Positions 1 to 11,500 of a DNA stretch of 64,000 bases are shown here, piece after piece. The notes beneath the pieces are model-generated. The model saw only the letters and a program-made list of their open reading frames with translations, was not told the origin of the DNA and ran no database searches. A program made the translations under genes and the position numbers. Source of the stretch: Anarhynchus alexandrinus (lineage: Eukaryota > Chordata > Aves > Charadriiformes > Charadriidae); assembly GCA_008711295.1 (NCBI GenBank), contig VUYV01000146.1:62001-126000 (forward strand), read 5' to 3'. Every line of letters starts with the position of its first letter. Positions within the stretch are counted from its first letter, which is position 1.

Positions 1-372
1 TCACCAGTGCCGAGTACAAGGGTAAAATCACCTCCCTGGTCCTACTGGCTACACTATTCCTGATACAGGCCAGGATGCCATTGGCCTTCTTGGCCACCTG
101 GGCACACTGCTGGCTCGTGTTCAGCCAGCTATCAGTCAACACCCCCAGGTCCCTCTCTGCTGAGCAGCTTTCCAGCCACTCCTTCCCCAAGCCTGTTGCG
201 TTGGCGGGGTTTGTTGTGGCCAAAGTGTAAGACCCGGCATTTGGCCTTATTGAAACTCATACAGTTTGCCTTGATCTAGTCTGTCTAAATCCCTCTGCAT
301 GGCCTCCCTACCCTCAGGCAGATCAACACTTCCACCCAGCTTGGTGTCATCTGCAAATTGACTGAGGGTGGT
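1..372 (-). mobile_element. CR1 LINE fragment, part of ORF2 (reverse transcriptase C-terminal part), truncated by the window edge
   Basis: Reading the reverse complement from about 372 down to 1 gives recognisable CR1 ORF2 protein: a FADDTKLGG block (the catalytic reverse-transcriptase ADD box), then [17 protein letters not shown], a RVLHFG segment, [12 protein letters not shown], and [20 protein letters not shown] up to the edge. The frame is broken near 240-290, where the region after the RDLDRLD block shifts frame, so it is a dead copy. The left side continues outside the window. Unlike the other CR1 copies here, no 3'-end repeat is present, because that end lies beyond base 1. The junction with unique DNA is at about 372, just before a GAATTC. 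Confidence 0.9.
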
Positions 373-3300
373 GAATTCCTGAATAATAACTTGTTGGCTA
401 CATGTGAAATTTTAAAATGGAAAATTACAGATAATCATACATCCAGTATGCAGTCTTGAAACATTCAGTAACTATATGATCAGCACAGGAGAGCAGAAAA
501 AAAAATCCAACTTGTTATTCTCAAACCCTCTTCATTTGTGGCAACATGAAACCAGGCTGCTGTCAAATAACATCTCCATTTCATAGCATTCCTCACAGTC
601 CCTTTTTTGACTGAGGAGCTACAGTCCAGCACTAGTCTTTATTATTTGTGCAATAATGGGACTCTGATAGGAGTACATTTCACATTGTTGATTTACTGTC
701 TCCATTACAGCATGACCCGAAAGCTGTAACTCTTCTGCCAGGGGCTGGATTTTGGAAGCGCTCCAGGCCCATGGTACAGCTTCCAGGCCAGCTCAGGTTC
801 TTTAATCCTGTGTATTTTTCACCTGGTCCGATCATTTCCAGCTTGTGCGGAAAGTATTATTAACATTTCATAAATAAATGGCCTTTGTTTCGGCAATGCT
901 GATAAAGCTGCTGCTGCAACTGAAACATGCACTGAGCTGTTACAATCTTCATAAGTAATTTTTCTCTTGCTTGCACCGTGGATAAGGCCATTTCTTAAGT
1001 GTCAGACAGCAAATGAAAGCACCATGTGTTTGCTGTGCAACACTATCGGTTGGCACTGCTGGGTTAATGTTATTCCTTTGGTTTCTGGCACAGTGCTTCA
1101 TACACCACAAATAGCATCTTCTCCATATTTCAGTGGGTGGTCAGTGAGTTTGTCAGTCTAGACATAAACTGTCTAAACAGAATTATTCCATACAAGCTAT
1201 AATTTCTTATAAAAGAAAACCGTAAAAGTTATGGTAAGTAACATAAAGTTACAAAGAGAAAGTTAAAATAGCCACGGAAGGACCACATCAAATGATAGGG
1301 CCATACTGTGGGCAGCACCTGAAGGCTCTGGAAAGCAATCAGGTATGTCTGAAAGGTATCTGACCTCAGGATCTGATCAGAGGTCCAGGGCAAAGGGGAC
1401 AGTGAGTTTCTCACAATATGTGCCAGAAGAGGGAGTGACAGGATGGCTGTCCCAGCCCCATGGGGGCTGGAGGCCACCCTGCAGCTTCTCACATTTATTC
1501 CATCCCCGCAGGCCCCTGGGCACCTTAAGCCTATTAGCGTGACAGGAAGAGGACATATGGGGAGGCAGCCAGATACCGCCTGGCCCTTGCAGACCTGTGG
1601 GCTGAAAAAGCATGTCTGCTGTGTGGGATTTCAGTTTTCACGTAAAGGCAAATCGATAGTCATTTGCACTTGGGTCCTGTGAAGCTCAAGTCCCTGTTCT
1701 CAGCAGCCACTCGCCCCTTCGCTGCCCCCAGCACCTCTGTAACAAGTTCTCCATAAATGAACATCTTGTTCCACTGCTATGAGTGTCCAGAGAGCAGTGT
1801 GCGCTAGCTCAGTTTTAAGTAACAGACAAAATAAAGTTCCTGTTGTTTTATACTCGGTTTGTACCACTTACTGAATTTTAATTCAGAAACTTAAATTAAA
1901 AGCCAGGGAAGTTTGAGGGCCATGGAAGGTATTTACAGTAGCTTAGTTCAATGCCTGTATGTACCTTGCGGTTTTACATTAGCTACAGTTCATTAAACAT
2001 CATTCTGGGATTTTAGCTTCTTTGCTTTGTACTGCAGGTGTGTAGAGTATCTGATATCACATGTGGTATTTACACATTTAATTGATATTAATATGCTTTT
2101 TTTGTAGAGATTGCTTCTCTTAGGATAGAGAAGATATAAACAGCCAGTAAGCAAACAGGTGCACGATCTTCATACTGGAGGATGTTCATCAGAATGTGTC
2201 AGAACGTAATTTTCCCTTTGTCTGGTGTTATCCCCCTTTTGGGTGTACAGTAGTTGCTCCTGACATGGACTTTGTAGCCCTGTGGCTTTGGTCTAGTAGG
2301 TATACACCACCCCAAATAGGTTCTCCCTGTGAATGTGTACTGTATGTGATTCAAGCTAATTTATTTATTTTCTCGTTTTTTTTACACCATGTCAGTCCTC
2401 AAGTATCAGCACGTGCTAGGGTTCGATGTTGCATTGAACTGCTCCATCTAGGCATCAAATATTGCAAATAAGAGAAAGTGCTTTAGTAATCTCAGTGGAC
2501 TGTGACTTCTTGAAATCAATAGCTTTCTTTCAGCGGAGTTTAAACTGCTTTCTATTATGTGGAGCCTGACGCAGTAACACAGAGATGCTTAAGATGCTGA
2601 TTGGGCTGATCTTTGAGCAGCGGGTAATGTAACAAGATATCTTTCTAAGTACAGGGGACAAGAGAGCACATGGTGCTTTATTTCGAAGAGAAAATCTATC
2701 ACTGAGGTTGACCCAAAAGCAATTAGTGGTTCATTTAATTGAATCGGTGAATTCACCTGTGCAGTCTATTAAAATATTATATAGAGATAATTTAGGCTCA
2801 ATTTAGTACAGCTAGCTGAAGGGTTATAGAGATTTATAATGGATTACCTTCTGTCTACCCCCTGAGTGGATGCTTAATCTTAAGTGAAGTAGCAGAGCAT
2901 CCTGGTAGTTCAGCCAGAAATACTGCCCTGTGGCAAAGCTGGACTTCTCCCACTACTGATATGGCTACTCTCCAGAATCATTAAGCTGTTGTATTTCTGG
3001 GCGTAAATGGGCACATATAAATAGGTCATTGTCCTAAATCCAAACAGTTGGATTTTTCACCATTTTCAAAGCAAAACTCAAATGGTGTCTTGTGTAAATT
3101 GTGTAAGAAATAGTCTTTAGTAAATTGAACTGAAAGAGCTTTGGTTGTGCTGCTGAGACTTTCCTTTGTTTAAAAGGCATCTTCTGTCACAACCAAAATC
3201 ACTCTGGTCTATAGTGCTTTTCTTCTCCCTGACCTACTATGTGCTACTTCAGGCAGAGCTGTCCCACTGTCAAAGAAGAAAGAAAAGCTAGATGGCTATA

Positions 3301-4918
3301 ACATATACTGAGAGTCTTGCTGCACTAGAAGTACCCTTAGCTATGCATTATTTCTACTTTGAAGAGCATCACTGGAAAATTCCAAGGGAATTCATAACAG
3401 GATATTTATTACATACATTGTTGTGTGTACCCACAAACTGTACTTCAAGTTCTGTTACATTTCCTTCCTAATGGAACATAATTCACAATAAATAGATGCC
3501 TTCATCCTCTCTGTATGTATTGAACACTATGCAAGGTTCAGAATTTATTATAACTTTCTGTATCGATCTGCATTTCAGAGTCCTATAAAGAAAAAAAATG
3601 TACAGATCAGCTAGAACAGAAAAGATATACAGCAAAGATGTTCAGCATCTATGTTTAATAAAAACGCGTTTTGTAGGTTTACAAAGATTTGCAGTGGGAG
3701 TGTTTCTCTCTTCCCTCACAGCTGACTTGCTCCTCTCCCTCTTTCCGAGGTCAGCGTAATACAGTCTGAGGCTGTCTTTCCACGTGTGGCATGATGGCAA
3801 AGTGCTGTGCTGTATTGTATGGCTTTGTGCTGCAGAGCCTTGTGTACTTGCGAATTATTCTAGGATCCTCACATGGGGAGGATTACATAAATAGAAAGCA
3901 TTTGTGTTTCATCTATCAAAAACCTGCTTAGGGCTGTGGCACCAAACACATCTTTTTTTCTGCTAATCAGGTTGTCATTTTTCTCTAGTCTTTCTAAGTG
4001 ATGCTACAAGAATGTATAAAAAATAAATGGTAGAATTAAGCTGAGCTGGACCTTTCCAGCAGTGCTATAACCTTTTGTGCTATTAGAAGCGCCACGGCCC
4101 TTTGAGCTACTCTACAAATCTTTTACTGGTAGATATGGAAAGTAGAGAAAGGAGAGAGAGAGTAGATAGAAACTGTATTTGGCAGTGTGTCTGTTTCTCC
4201 AAGTAGCTCATCAGATGCATGCTAACTAGGTCAACTTTGGTAATGATTTGAACCAAATTGTTTACTTGTTTTTCTTGTAATAGTGCCTAGGCAGGAGCCC
4301 CAACTCTGCATCTACAGGTAGTGTGGTAAGGGCAAAAAGTCTTAAAAAATAGATAACCTAATTACACTGATCAGTATTGATATGTGCCACTTAGACATTT
4401 GTTACTTATGCACAGGTCCAGCCACTGTTTATTCCTCTATACAATTTTTTTTTGCTTGTTTTCCTCTAGATTCATAGAATAATAAATTTCAACTTGTTGT
4501 GTACTCATTAATGGTTCCTTGTGTCAAAAGCATGCTTGAAAATAGATGTTCTTCACATCTTTTCACCGAGATGGAAGAAAGCTTTTTCAGTAGTAGCACA
4601 TAATTTTCAATAGAGAAATAGTACTATTTTTATCACTATGTGGCATGTTTCTGCCATAGCTGTGGGAAATAAGCTCTGAAATCAAAACGAGTAACTGAGG
4701 ATTAAATTCCTGTATCTTTTTACTGTTAAAGAAATAATAAAACATAAATAACAAGTAATTGATGTTAAAAATATCTTCGGTGAGTGATAACACACAAGAC
4801 ATGGGGCAACATCTGTGAAGTTCTTAGTATACTGTTCACTAGCTATAGACATTTTTAAAACGTTGAGTAATCTGGGTAGGCAGTTGCATAATTATTGTGT
4901 GAATGTTCAGTGTTAGGG

Positions 4919-4947
4919 ATTTGTATACTGCAGTGCAGTATACAAAT
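4919..4947. repeat. Perfect 29-nt palindrome (14-nt arms, 1-nt centre)
   Basis: ATTTGTATACTGCA is followed by a single G and then its exact reverse complement. The symmetry stops at both outer ends (G at 4918, A at 4948). It lies in intron DNA with no neighbouring feature, and no function is known. Confidence 0.9.
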
Positions 4948-7545
4948 AGTCTTGTAATGATGGTATTCATCTCAAGTCAGCAGGTTATATGGTCGAGGGA
5001 GCAAATGGTTAAAACCAGCAGAAGTTAAAAAAGGTCTTTAAGTGGTATTTTTGGAAGTCATTCATTACAGAAATGCTTGTGGGTAGGGTGCCAGCAGAAG
5101 ATTGCTGCATCAGATCTGAAAGCAATAATACTAATGTTGCTATTAGGTAATGATAATACTATATACTATAATACCTATATGACTTTGCACTAGCTTGTAT
5201 GCTGAAAATTAGAACAATGCTAAGTAGTTGCATTGTATATTTCCCTTTATTTTAAATAATGTGATTGTCATCTTCTTTTCTTTTTCTTCCTCCTTTGTTA
5301 TAGGGAGAAAATTGAATTTTAGTCATGACAGCAATGGCATATTTCATTATATAATCATTACACTCTCCAGGGATGGGTTTATAGCAGGCTCAAACACACA
5401 GGGAAGCAAAATATAATGGCCTAACATCAGAGAGTATTGGTGTGTTGAGCCCCGTGGGATGCACACAGGAAGGAATGTGTTCACGGTCATAGAAGTCGAT
5501 CCATCTTCTTTTAGCACGGATGTGATGTGAGCTGCTGGAAAATTTGCATGAGGCGACTTGTACAACCATCATTTGTGGAATGTTGCAGATCTTCAGCAAA
5601 GTGCCATGTTAGGGTTTTTTGGTTTTTTTTCTTTAATTTTTTTCAGGATCTAGTATTCATCACTTATTATTCACGGAGTTAGAGAAGAATGATGCTGAAG
5701 CTACTAAAGTAGCACAATCATATTCATGGATTTTTGTTCTTGTCATTTAGGATTGTGAGTGGGAGGCTATTAGCATTTCTGCATGAAGTTCCACAGAATA
5801 TATAAAAATATGAATAAAAGGTAATCACTAAACTGTTACTGACAGTGGTTACAGTGCTTCAAGAGAAATATGTTCTTTTAGTTGTTTCTTAGATTATAAG
5901 GATTACTCAAAATTGCAGACCTTGTCTGAGTGGGATGGTCTACAAGTAGCATTCAAATGCATAAACTCTGGCTTTTGTACCGGTTTTCTACTAACTACAT
6001 AAAGTGTGTGTGCATGTGTGTGTTTTTTTACTTACAATCAAATTTTTGAAGGAGATGATGCTAACTGCTTGGTCATGCCACTTTCTTAAAGGAGAGCTGG
6101 ATGAAAGACCCACCTGACTAATACAACAATGTTAATGCATTTAAGCTAGTCTCTAGCTGAGTCCTGAGCATGTTTCCACTTCGTCACAGGTGACAGTCAC
6201 TGCTCACTGGCAGCTTGTGAAATGTGGTTGTAATATTGATACAGGCTGGATAAGCACTAGCAGAGAAATGAGGATGTTCTCAAACAAGAAGGAAAAGTGA
6301 AAACAGGGGGACAGTGAGGGTAGAACAAATCTATTACTGTACAGTGGATCACATAAGGATCTAACTCTAGTAATTTTCAGATTATGCATCTTCTTTTGTA
6401 TCCTGATGCTGGCGAGGGGGTACTTAAATGTTGTATGCTTATTATTCTAATATGGTTCTAAAGACAGAAAAGGTAAGCTTAGCTCTGTGTCAAAACAAGT
6501 GAGTTGTTTTAATTGTGCTCAAGATTTGACTGGTTTCCCCCACTTCATGTTTAATCTGTAAACCCAAAAAATAAAGTATACTTGAAAAGCCCTGCCTGGT
6601 TTGTAGCCTTGAAACTCCTTGTACACATCCCTGATGCAAACCCTCAGTACTCTTTGGAATAACACTGACATATGTATCATGGTAGTTTTTAGGGATCCCA
6701 GACAGCAGCCCAGAACTCATATAATTGATTCTGGTTTGATTAGAACTGAACACAGACTCATGCCAAAGATTTGTAATGCATTTTCTACTAATTCTGACTT
6801 GATCTTTTTTGGTAGCAAAACTCAAACCCAGATGTGCTTTGGTTCCCAGCTCTTCCCCAAAGTCTTACAATAAAACTCTTTCTCACTTTCTTCTCACGCC
6901 TCTCAGGAGAACCTTCTCTGTCCCACCTCTGTTTTCCTTTCTTTTTTTTTATGATGTGATCTTGTGATTTATAGCCATCCTTTTTTATTCCAGAAACACC
7001 ATTTTTCAAACCCTTGTCATTGTTCCTATCTGAAAAGCTTGTCTTTGAACCACCTGGGGCTGCTCCCTGTTCCCTGTCCCTGGGATACCATCTTGTTTCA
7101 CACGGCTCAATAAGACTGTTTCCAATGACTTCAAGGGCCAGACGTTAACTCCTGTCCCTGCCAACCCAGAGGAAGGTGGTTTGAAGCATCTCGGTGCCTC
7201 CGGAGCAATACTCTCTGGTACAGCACAAACACGATGCTGCCATGTTGTCATTTTCATTTACGTTGCGCTGCCGTAGAAGAAAGGAAGCCAAATTCCTCAC
7301 TGCCATGTAAATATTATATTAGACACCGCAGCAAGGCTTTGAAATGTTAATACCCTCTCTAACGCAGCCAGCTGACAGAGAGTGCCGGTTTTCTTTCGGT
7401 TGTGACTCAGGCTGTCGCAACAAGTCCTGGCAGAAATAAAACAGTCATGAGCGGCCTGCACGTTCCTGGGTAGTAAAGGCACGTGCCACGTTTTATGGCT
7501 GCCATTTCAGGTTCGTTTTAACTGGTGGTTTAGAAGGGAGAGAGC

Positions 7546-8000
7546 TACTCAGGCTTGGGGGGACGATGGCTGTTTGAGAGAGCAGTGGTGGAGCCCTGTG
7601 CTCTGCTCATGGCCGCCAGCCGCCAGCTGGCCTGTCAGACCACAGCAGCAAGGTGCAAAATGGCCGACTTGCGGCACACTCTCAGCCGACATAAGCCCTG
7701 TCGTGGAGGCGCGGGAGCACGCGCACTGCTCCTCAGCCTGCAGCAGGGGTGGATGGGCTCCTGCCACCTCTTGCCAGTGTGGGGGAAGGCAGGAGGCCGG
7801 AGAGGGGTGGTTTTCCACCTCAGGCCAAAGGGGCGCGTGGTATCCTGGCGAAGGGACACTTGGTCTCCTGGTGAAGGGACACTTGGTCTCCTGGCGAGGA
7901 GACAGGAGGGGGACTGGAGTGAACAGGAGTAGTCCCAGCCCGCTGAGAGGGGCTGGAGGGTGATGGGCCAGGGTGAAGGAAGGGGCATCTCTTGCAGCAG
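7546..8000. other. GC-rich, CpG-enriched block in the intron just upstream of the CNTNAP2 exon at 8348
   Basis: This stretch is clearly richer in G+C and in CpG (by eye about 17 CpGs, including GCGCG and CGCGC clusters near 7710-7725 and 7832) than the AT-rich intron on both sides. Long open frames appear on both strands here, as expected when stop codons are rare in GC-rich sequence, so I do not call them genes. A 3-copy minisatellite sits inside. It could be a small CpG island, an alternative promoter or first exon, or simply a GC-biased repeat. It ends about 350 bases before the exon. Confidence 0.5.
7838..7906 (+). repeat. Minisatellite, 3 x 23-bp tandem units
   Basis: Three consecutive 23-bp units start at 7838, 7861 and 7884 with the core TGGTCTCCTGGYGAAGGGAC. 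The second differs from the first at two positions, and the third diverges in its last 10 bases. It lies within the GC-rich block about 440 bases upstream of a CNTNAP2 exon. Confidence 0.9.
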
Positions 8001-8347
8001 CAGCTTCAGGTGGGAGGAGAGACCCTAGCAATGACTGTCCCTCTACCTTCTGTTTCGCCACCTCTTCTTGGGGAAGGGACTTTTTTCCTGGCTTTTTGTT
8101 CTCTGATGACTCTTTCACGTCGGGCTTTCATTTTAATGATAGCATAGCAGTGAAACCGAGTCACATCAAGGCCTGGAGGTTTCCATCTGTAATGAAATGT
8201 AAAGAAACCTGGCAGGGTCTGACACATTCTCAGTCTCCTGAGAAAGGGACTTGGGAACTGAGCTCTGGGAATCAAGTGTTCAGACCAACTGTGCTTTCCA
8301 AAGCAGTGAATTGTTTTGATTATTTTTTTTCCCTTAATTTCACATAG

Positions 8348-8578
8348 AAATTGGGAAGATTGACCAAGATATATATAAATACAACACCCCAGGATTCACT
8401 GGCTGCCTATCGAGAGTACAGTTCAACCAGATTGCTCCACTCAAAGCAGCTCTGAGACCTACCAACGCCTCCTCTCACGTCCACATCCAAGGAGAACTGG
8501 TGGAATCCAACTGTGGAGCATCTCCACTCACCATCCCACCAATGTCGGCTGCTACTGACCCGTGGCACTTAGACTCAG
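8348..8578 (+). CDS. CNTNAP2: CNTNAP2 (CASPR2) antepenultimate coding exon: C-terminal part of the last laminin-G domain and start of the stalk
   Basis: CNTNAP2 is a neurexin-superfamily cell adhesion protein that binds contactin-2 and clusters Kv1 channels at juxtaparanodes and synapses. This 231-nt exon follows a polypyrimidine tract ending in CACATAG and stops at a strong CAG|GTAAGC donor. It starts with two bases that complete a split codon, then 76 codons, then one base (phase 1). It reads through [19 protein letters not shown] and [12 protein letters not shown], matching the laminin-G fold end as I remember human CNTNAP2. The two cysteines (exon residues 19 and 55) are the expected disulfide pair. 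An N-glycosylation sequon (NAS) is at residue 39. The exon ends in DPWHLDS, where human has, from memory, three more residues. Paralogues such as CNTNAP4 and CNTNAP5 are excluded by the downstream exons. Upstream exons lie outside the window. Confidence 0.96.
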
Positions 8579-11500
8579 GTAAGCTGGGGTGCATGCCACA
8601 TTAGCTTGGCGGGGCAGTTCAGAGAAGAAATATGTCCACCCTCCTCTGTAAGGAAAAACAAACTGGAGTGGATGTGATTGACAGATGACTTTAGGACCAT
8701 AATCATAGTAGGAAATGCAAAGCTGGAATGACAGAGATTTGCCATCACTTCTAAATGCAGTTACATGATATTTTCTTTGCCTTTTTTTAATACTCTGCTT
8801 TATTTTTCTTTTCCCTAAGTCTTACACTGTGTTAATGTTGAATTTTGACCTAGCTGCTGTGATAGCACTTTCTCTGTAGTATTGGTTATGTAGTCAGCAA
8901 AAGTTTGCAAGTACAAATAAATAAGGTACAGTAGCATTTCTTATGCAGTATTCCTAGTAAGTGAGTATATTGTAGTCAGCTTCATACAAAAAAAGTAAAT
9001 CAAATTTTAGTCATAAATATATTTATATAAAGTGCTGATTTGTTTTCTGAATTGTCTGCTTTCCTTAGGCCATGTTTAATGGGAAATCCCATTAGTCATG
9101 ATGGCATTCATCTCATGCTGCAGATGCTCGAAAGCCAAAACAATTTGCTGATGCCAGCAATCTCGTCCTGCTTTGTGACTGACAGTCTTTGAAAGTATAC
9201 GTTGTGCCTAACTTCAGAGGTGTTTATTTCTCTCTTGCTTCTTGAATGTAGGTAAATACTTTAAAAAAAAAATCTGTTCCCTTAATGCTTAAAAAAAAAA
9301 ATCTGATTTATAGAGTTGGGTTTATGCTGACACCTCTCCTGTATTTTGTCCTCATTCTGATTTCATTTGTAGTGGTGTAAATTAGAACCTGTCCTGGCAA
9401 AGTTTATGGGTTTACAGTGGTATAAAATTAAAATGCTAGAGGAAAACTGCATCCATAATGACTTTTATACCGATTAGGCTTTGCCTGTTGTGTTTGGGGA
9501 TGCATCCATCTGCCAGTTTTTATATGAGAGAGGACTCGTGTATATGTCTGTCTTAGAAATACGTGCCAAGGTCATACCTTTGGGTTTTGGATTTTTTATT
9601 TTCTTGTAATGTCAAGGAACTCCTTGCAGCAATTCCTTTCATCTCTTCTATAGTAGAGAAATGGGACAGATGTTTGCAAAGAGAGGCAGATATTCCAGGG
9701 CTGAGGGTCCCAAACATTGATACGAGCAATATCGTACTCTAAAACCTGTCATTCCCTCCTTGCTGCTGTGACATTGTAAGATTTCAGTACATCTCTTCCC
9801 TGTTTATAACATGCAATCTCCTACTCAAATCTTTTTCATCACAAATGAGTAGTCCCTTTCTTCTCTGAAATTATTAGGTCAGTTTGTACCTGAAGGTTAT
9901 GTTCTGTGCTTTTCTTTCTATAAAAACACATTTCCTGAAGGATACCTCACTGGCTCATGTCTTTAAAACGTGTGCTACAAACTTCTTGAGGATGTGCTGC
10001 TGCTGTGAATCTTATGCAGCTAATGGGTTTTGGTTGTTAATTTTGGTTGGTTTCTTTTTTCTACGCTTGCAAACTATCAGAAGACTAAGTGGGATTTACT
10101 CAAGATATTTGAACTGTTCTTAATAGCTCCTGATATTAAAAGAAGGAGGTCCTGTTTGTTCTTGCCCCATGCTACTACGCTTGTCCTTGTGTTGGCTCAG
10201 TCTCATCTTGAAAACTTTTGCTGAGTTTATTCAGCTTTGTTGACCTGACAGATGACAAACTTATACATTTTCTTCTGGATTAATTGTAGTAGTCAGTCAT
10301 GGAGCCAGCATGAAGGGTATCAGGGAACATACAGCAATTAGGTTGGCTCAAGCTGTCTGTTAACTTCTGCCCAGTAAAAAAAAATCTCATTGCCATAGCC
10401 AGACTGAACTTGACTGTTTCAAGTCATGGGCAGACAGAGTGCAAGGGACTCACCTTCATTTTTGGTGATGACAAGCTTTAGTAAGACTGGGAGCTAGGGA
10501 CCCCTCCTCTTGTCGTCTCCAGTGCTCCACAGCAGTAGAGGGAAAAGATCATATTGCTTTAAAGGCTTCTAGTGAGGGACTGCTGTACACTGAAGGGAGC
10601 AACAATGTCAGGTGAGTTATGGTAGAAAGAAATTTCACAGCGAGGGAGCGATGTTTCACCAGGGCAGGAGTGAAAGGACATTCAGGTATGAGTGAACAAT
10701 TCCTGACTTTCACTCTGGGTGACATTTCCATGATACAAAGAGGAGGCATTGCAGCAACTCATTTATCCATTTCAGGTAGGAACAACTCAGTCTTTGTAAA
10801 AGTATCTCTGGTGGTCTGACACAGCTAGTTCTGTTTCAGTCTCAGAAAAAAAATATACTATAGACTTGTAACCTCACACACAGATGATCTTGATGACTGG
10901 TAAATGAAAATGTTTGGGTTTAGTGTCACTTTGCATTAGCAAATTGGCAGTTTGCACTGAGGATTTTTTATGTTTCCCAAACCCTACTAGGAGACTTTCT
11001 AACACAAATTGTGTTGCAAGAGTAAATGGAAGAATCAGAGGTATAAGTAATGGATCCCATTGGCTCCAGAGCTGGAATAGTCTCGGTACTCTCAGTGGGA
11101 ATTTACTTCTTCACTAAACCGGCTGAAGGGGCGAAGACAAAAAGCTCCTTTGAAATTCACAGAAACACTTGTAGTGGTGCTAAAGCAAAAGGCACACACA
11201 CTCTGCCACAAAGAAATGGTTGCAAAGAACATGGCTTTGAAAGCAGCAGTTACTATGTACAGTTTCTCATTTCAAACATGGTTTTGTCTGTAATTTTTAT
11301 TGTTATGTCACCTATTTCATTTTAAAAAGATCTGAACAAAACATGAGAGTTAAGGGGGCAGAGTTGTAGAGAAAAGAAAAAATAGGGAAAAATGTTGTGG
11401 CAAGTATGATACAGTTTAAATCTCATTCAGTGACATCCTCTACACACATCCTGATTCATATTTTGAATTAAGCATAGATTTATAGTTTTGCTTCTCAAAT

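Larger units (their letters stand above)
373..8347 (+). other. CNTNAP2: CNTNAP2 intron upstream of the antepenultimate exon (3' part)
   Basis: I see no exon, RNA gene or intact mobile element here. It is inferred to be intron because it precedes an internal CNTNAP2 exon that has a good acceptor. Contents worth naming: a 29-nt perfect palindrome (4919-4947), a short GT-rich run (about 6003-6030), and a GC-rich block with a 23-bp minisatellite (7546-8000). The last 30 bases form a T-rich polypyrimidine tract ending in CACATAG, the splice acceptor for the exon at 8348. The many short open frames are not supported by codon structure or homology I recognise. Confidence 0.75.

Noticed and set aside
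4470..4490. ATTCATAGAATAATAAATTTC, resembling the reversed CR1 terminal repeat
   Set aside because: The neighbouring sequence does not continue as CR1 3' UTR, and the match is too short to support an element.
7549..8118. 189-codon open frame on the minus strand and overlapping plus-strand frames
   Set aside because: They lie in the GC-rich minisatellite block, where stops are rare on both strands. The composition is repetitive Pro/Ser/Leu with no recognisable domain and no splice logic.
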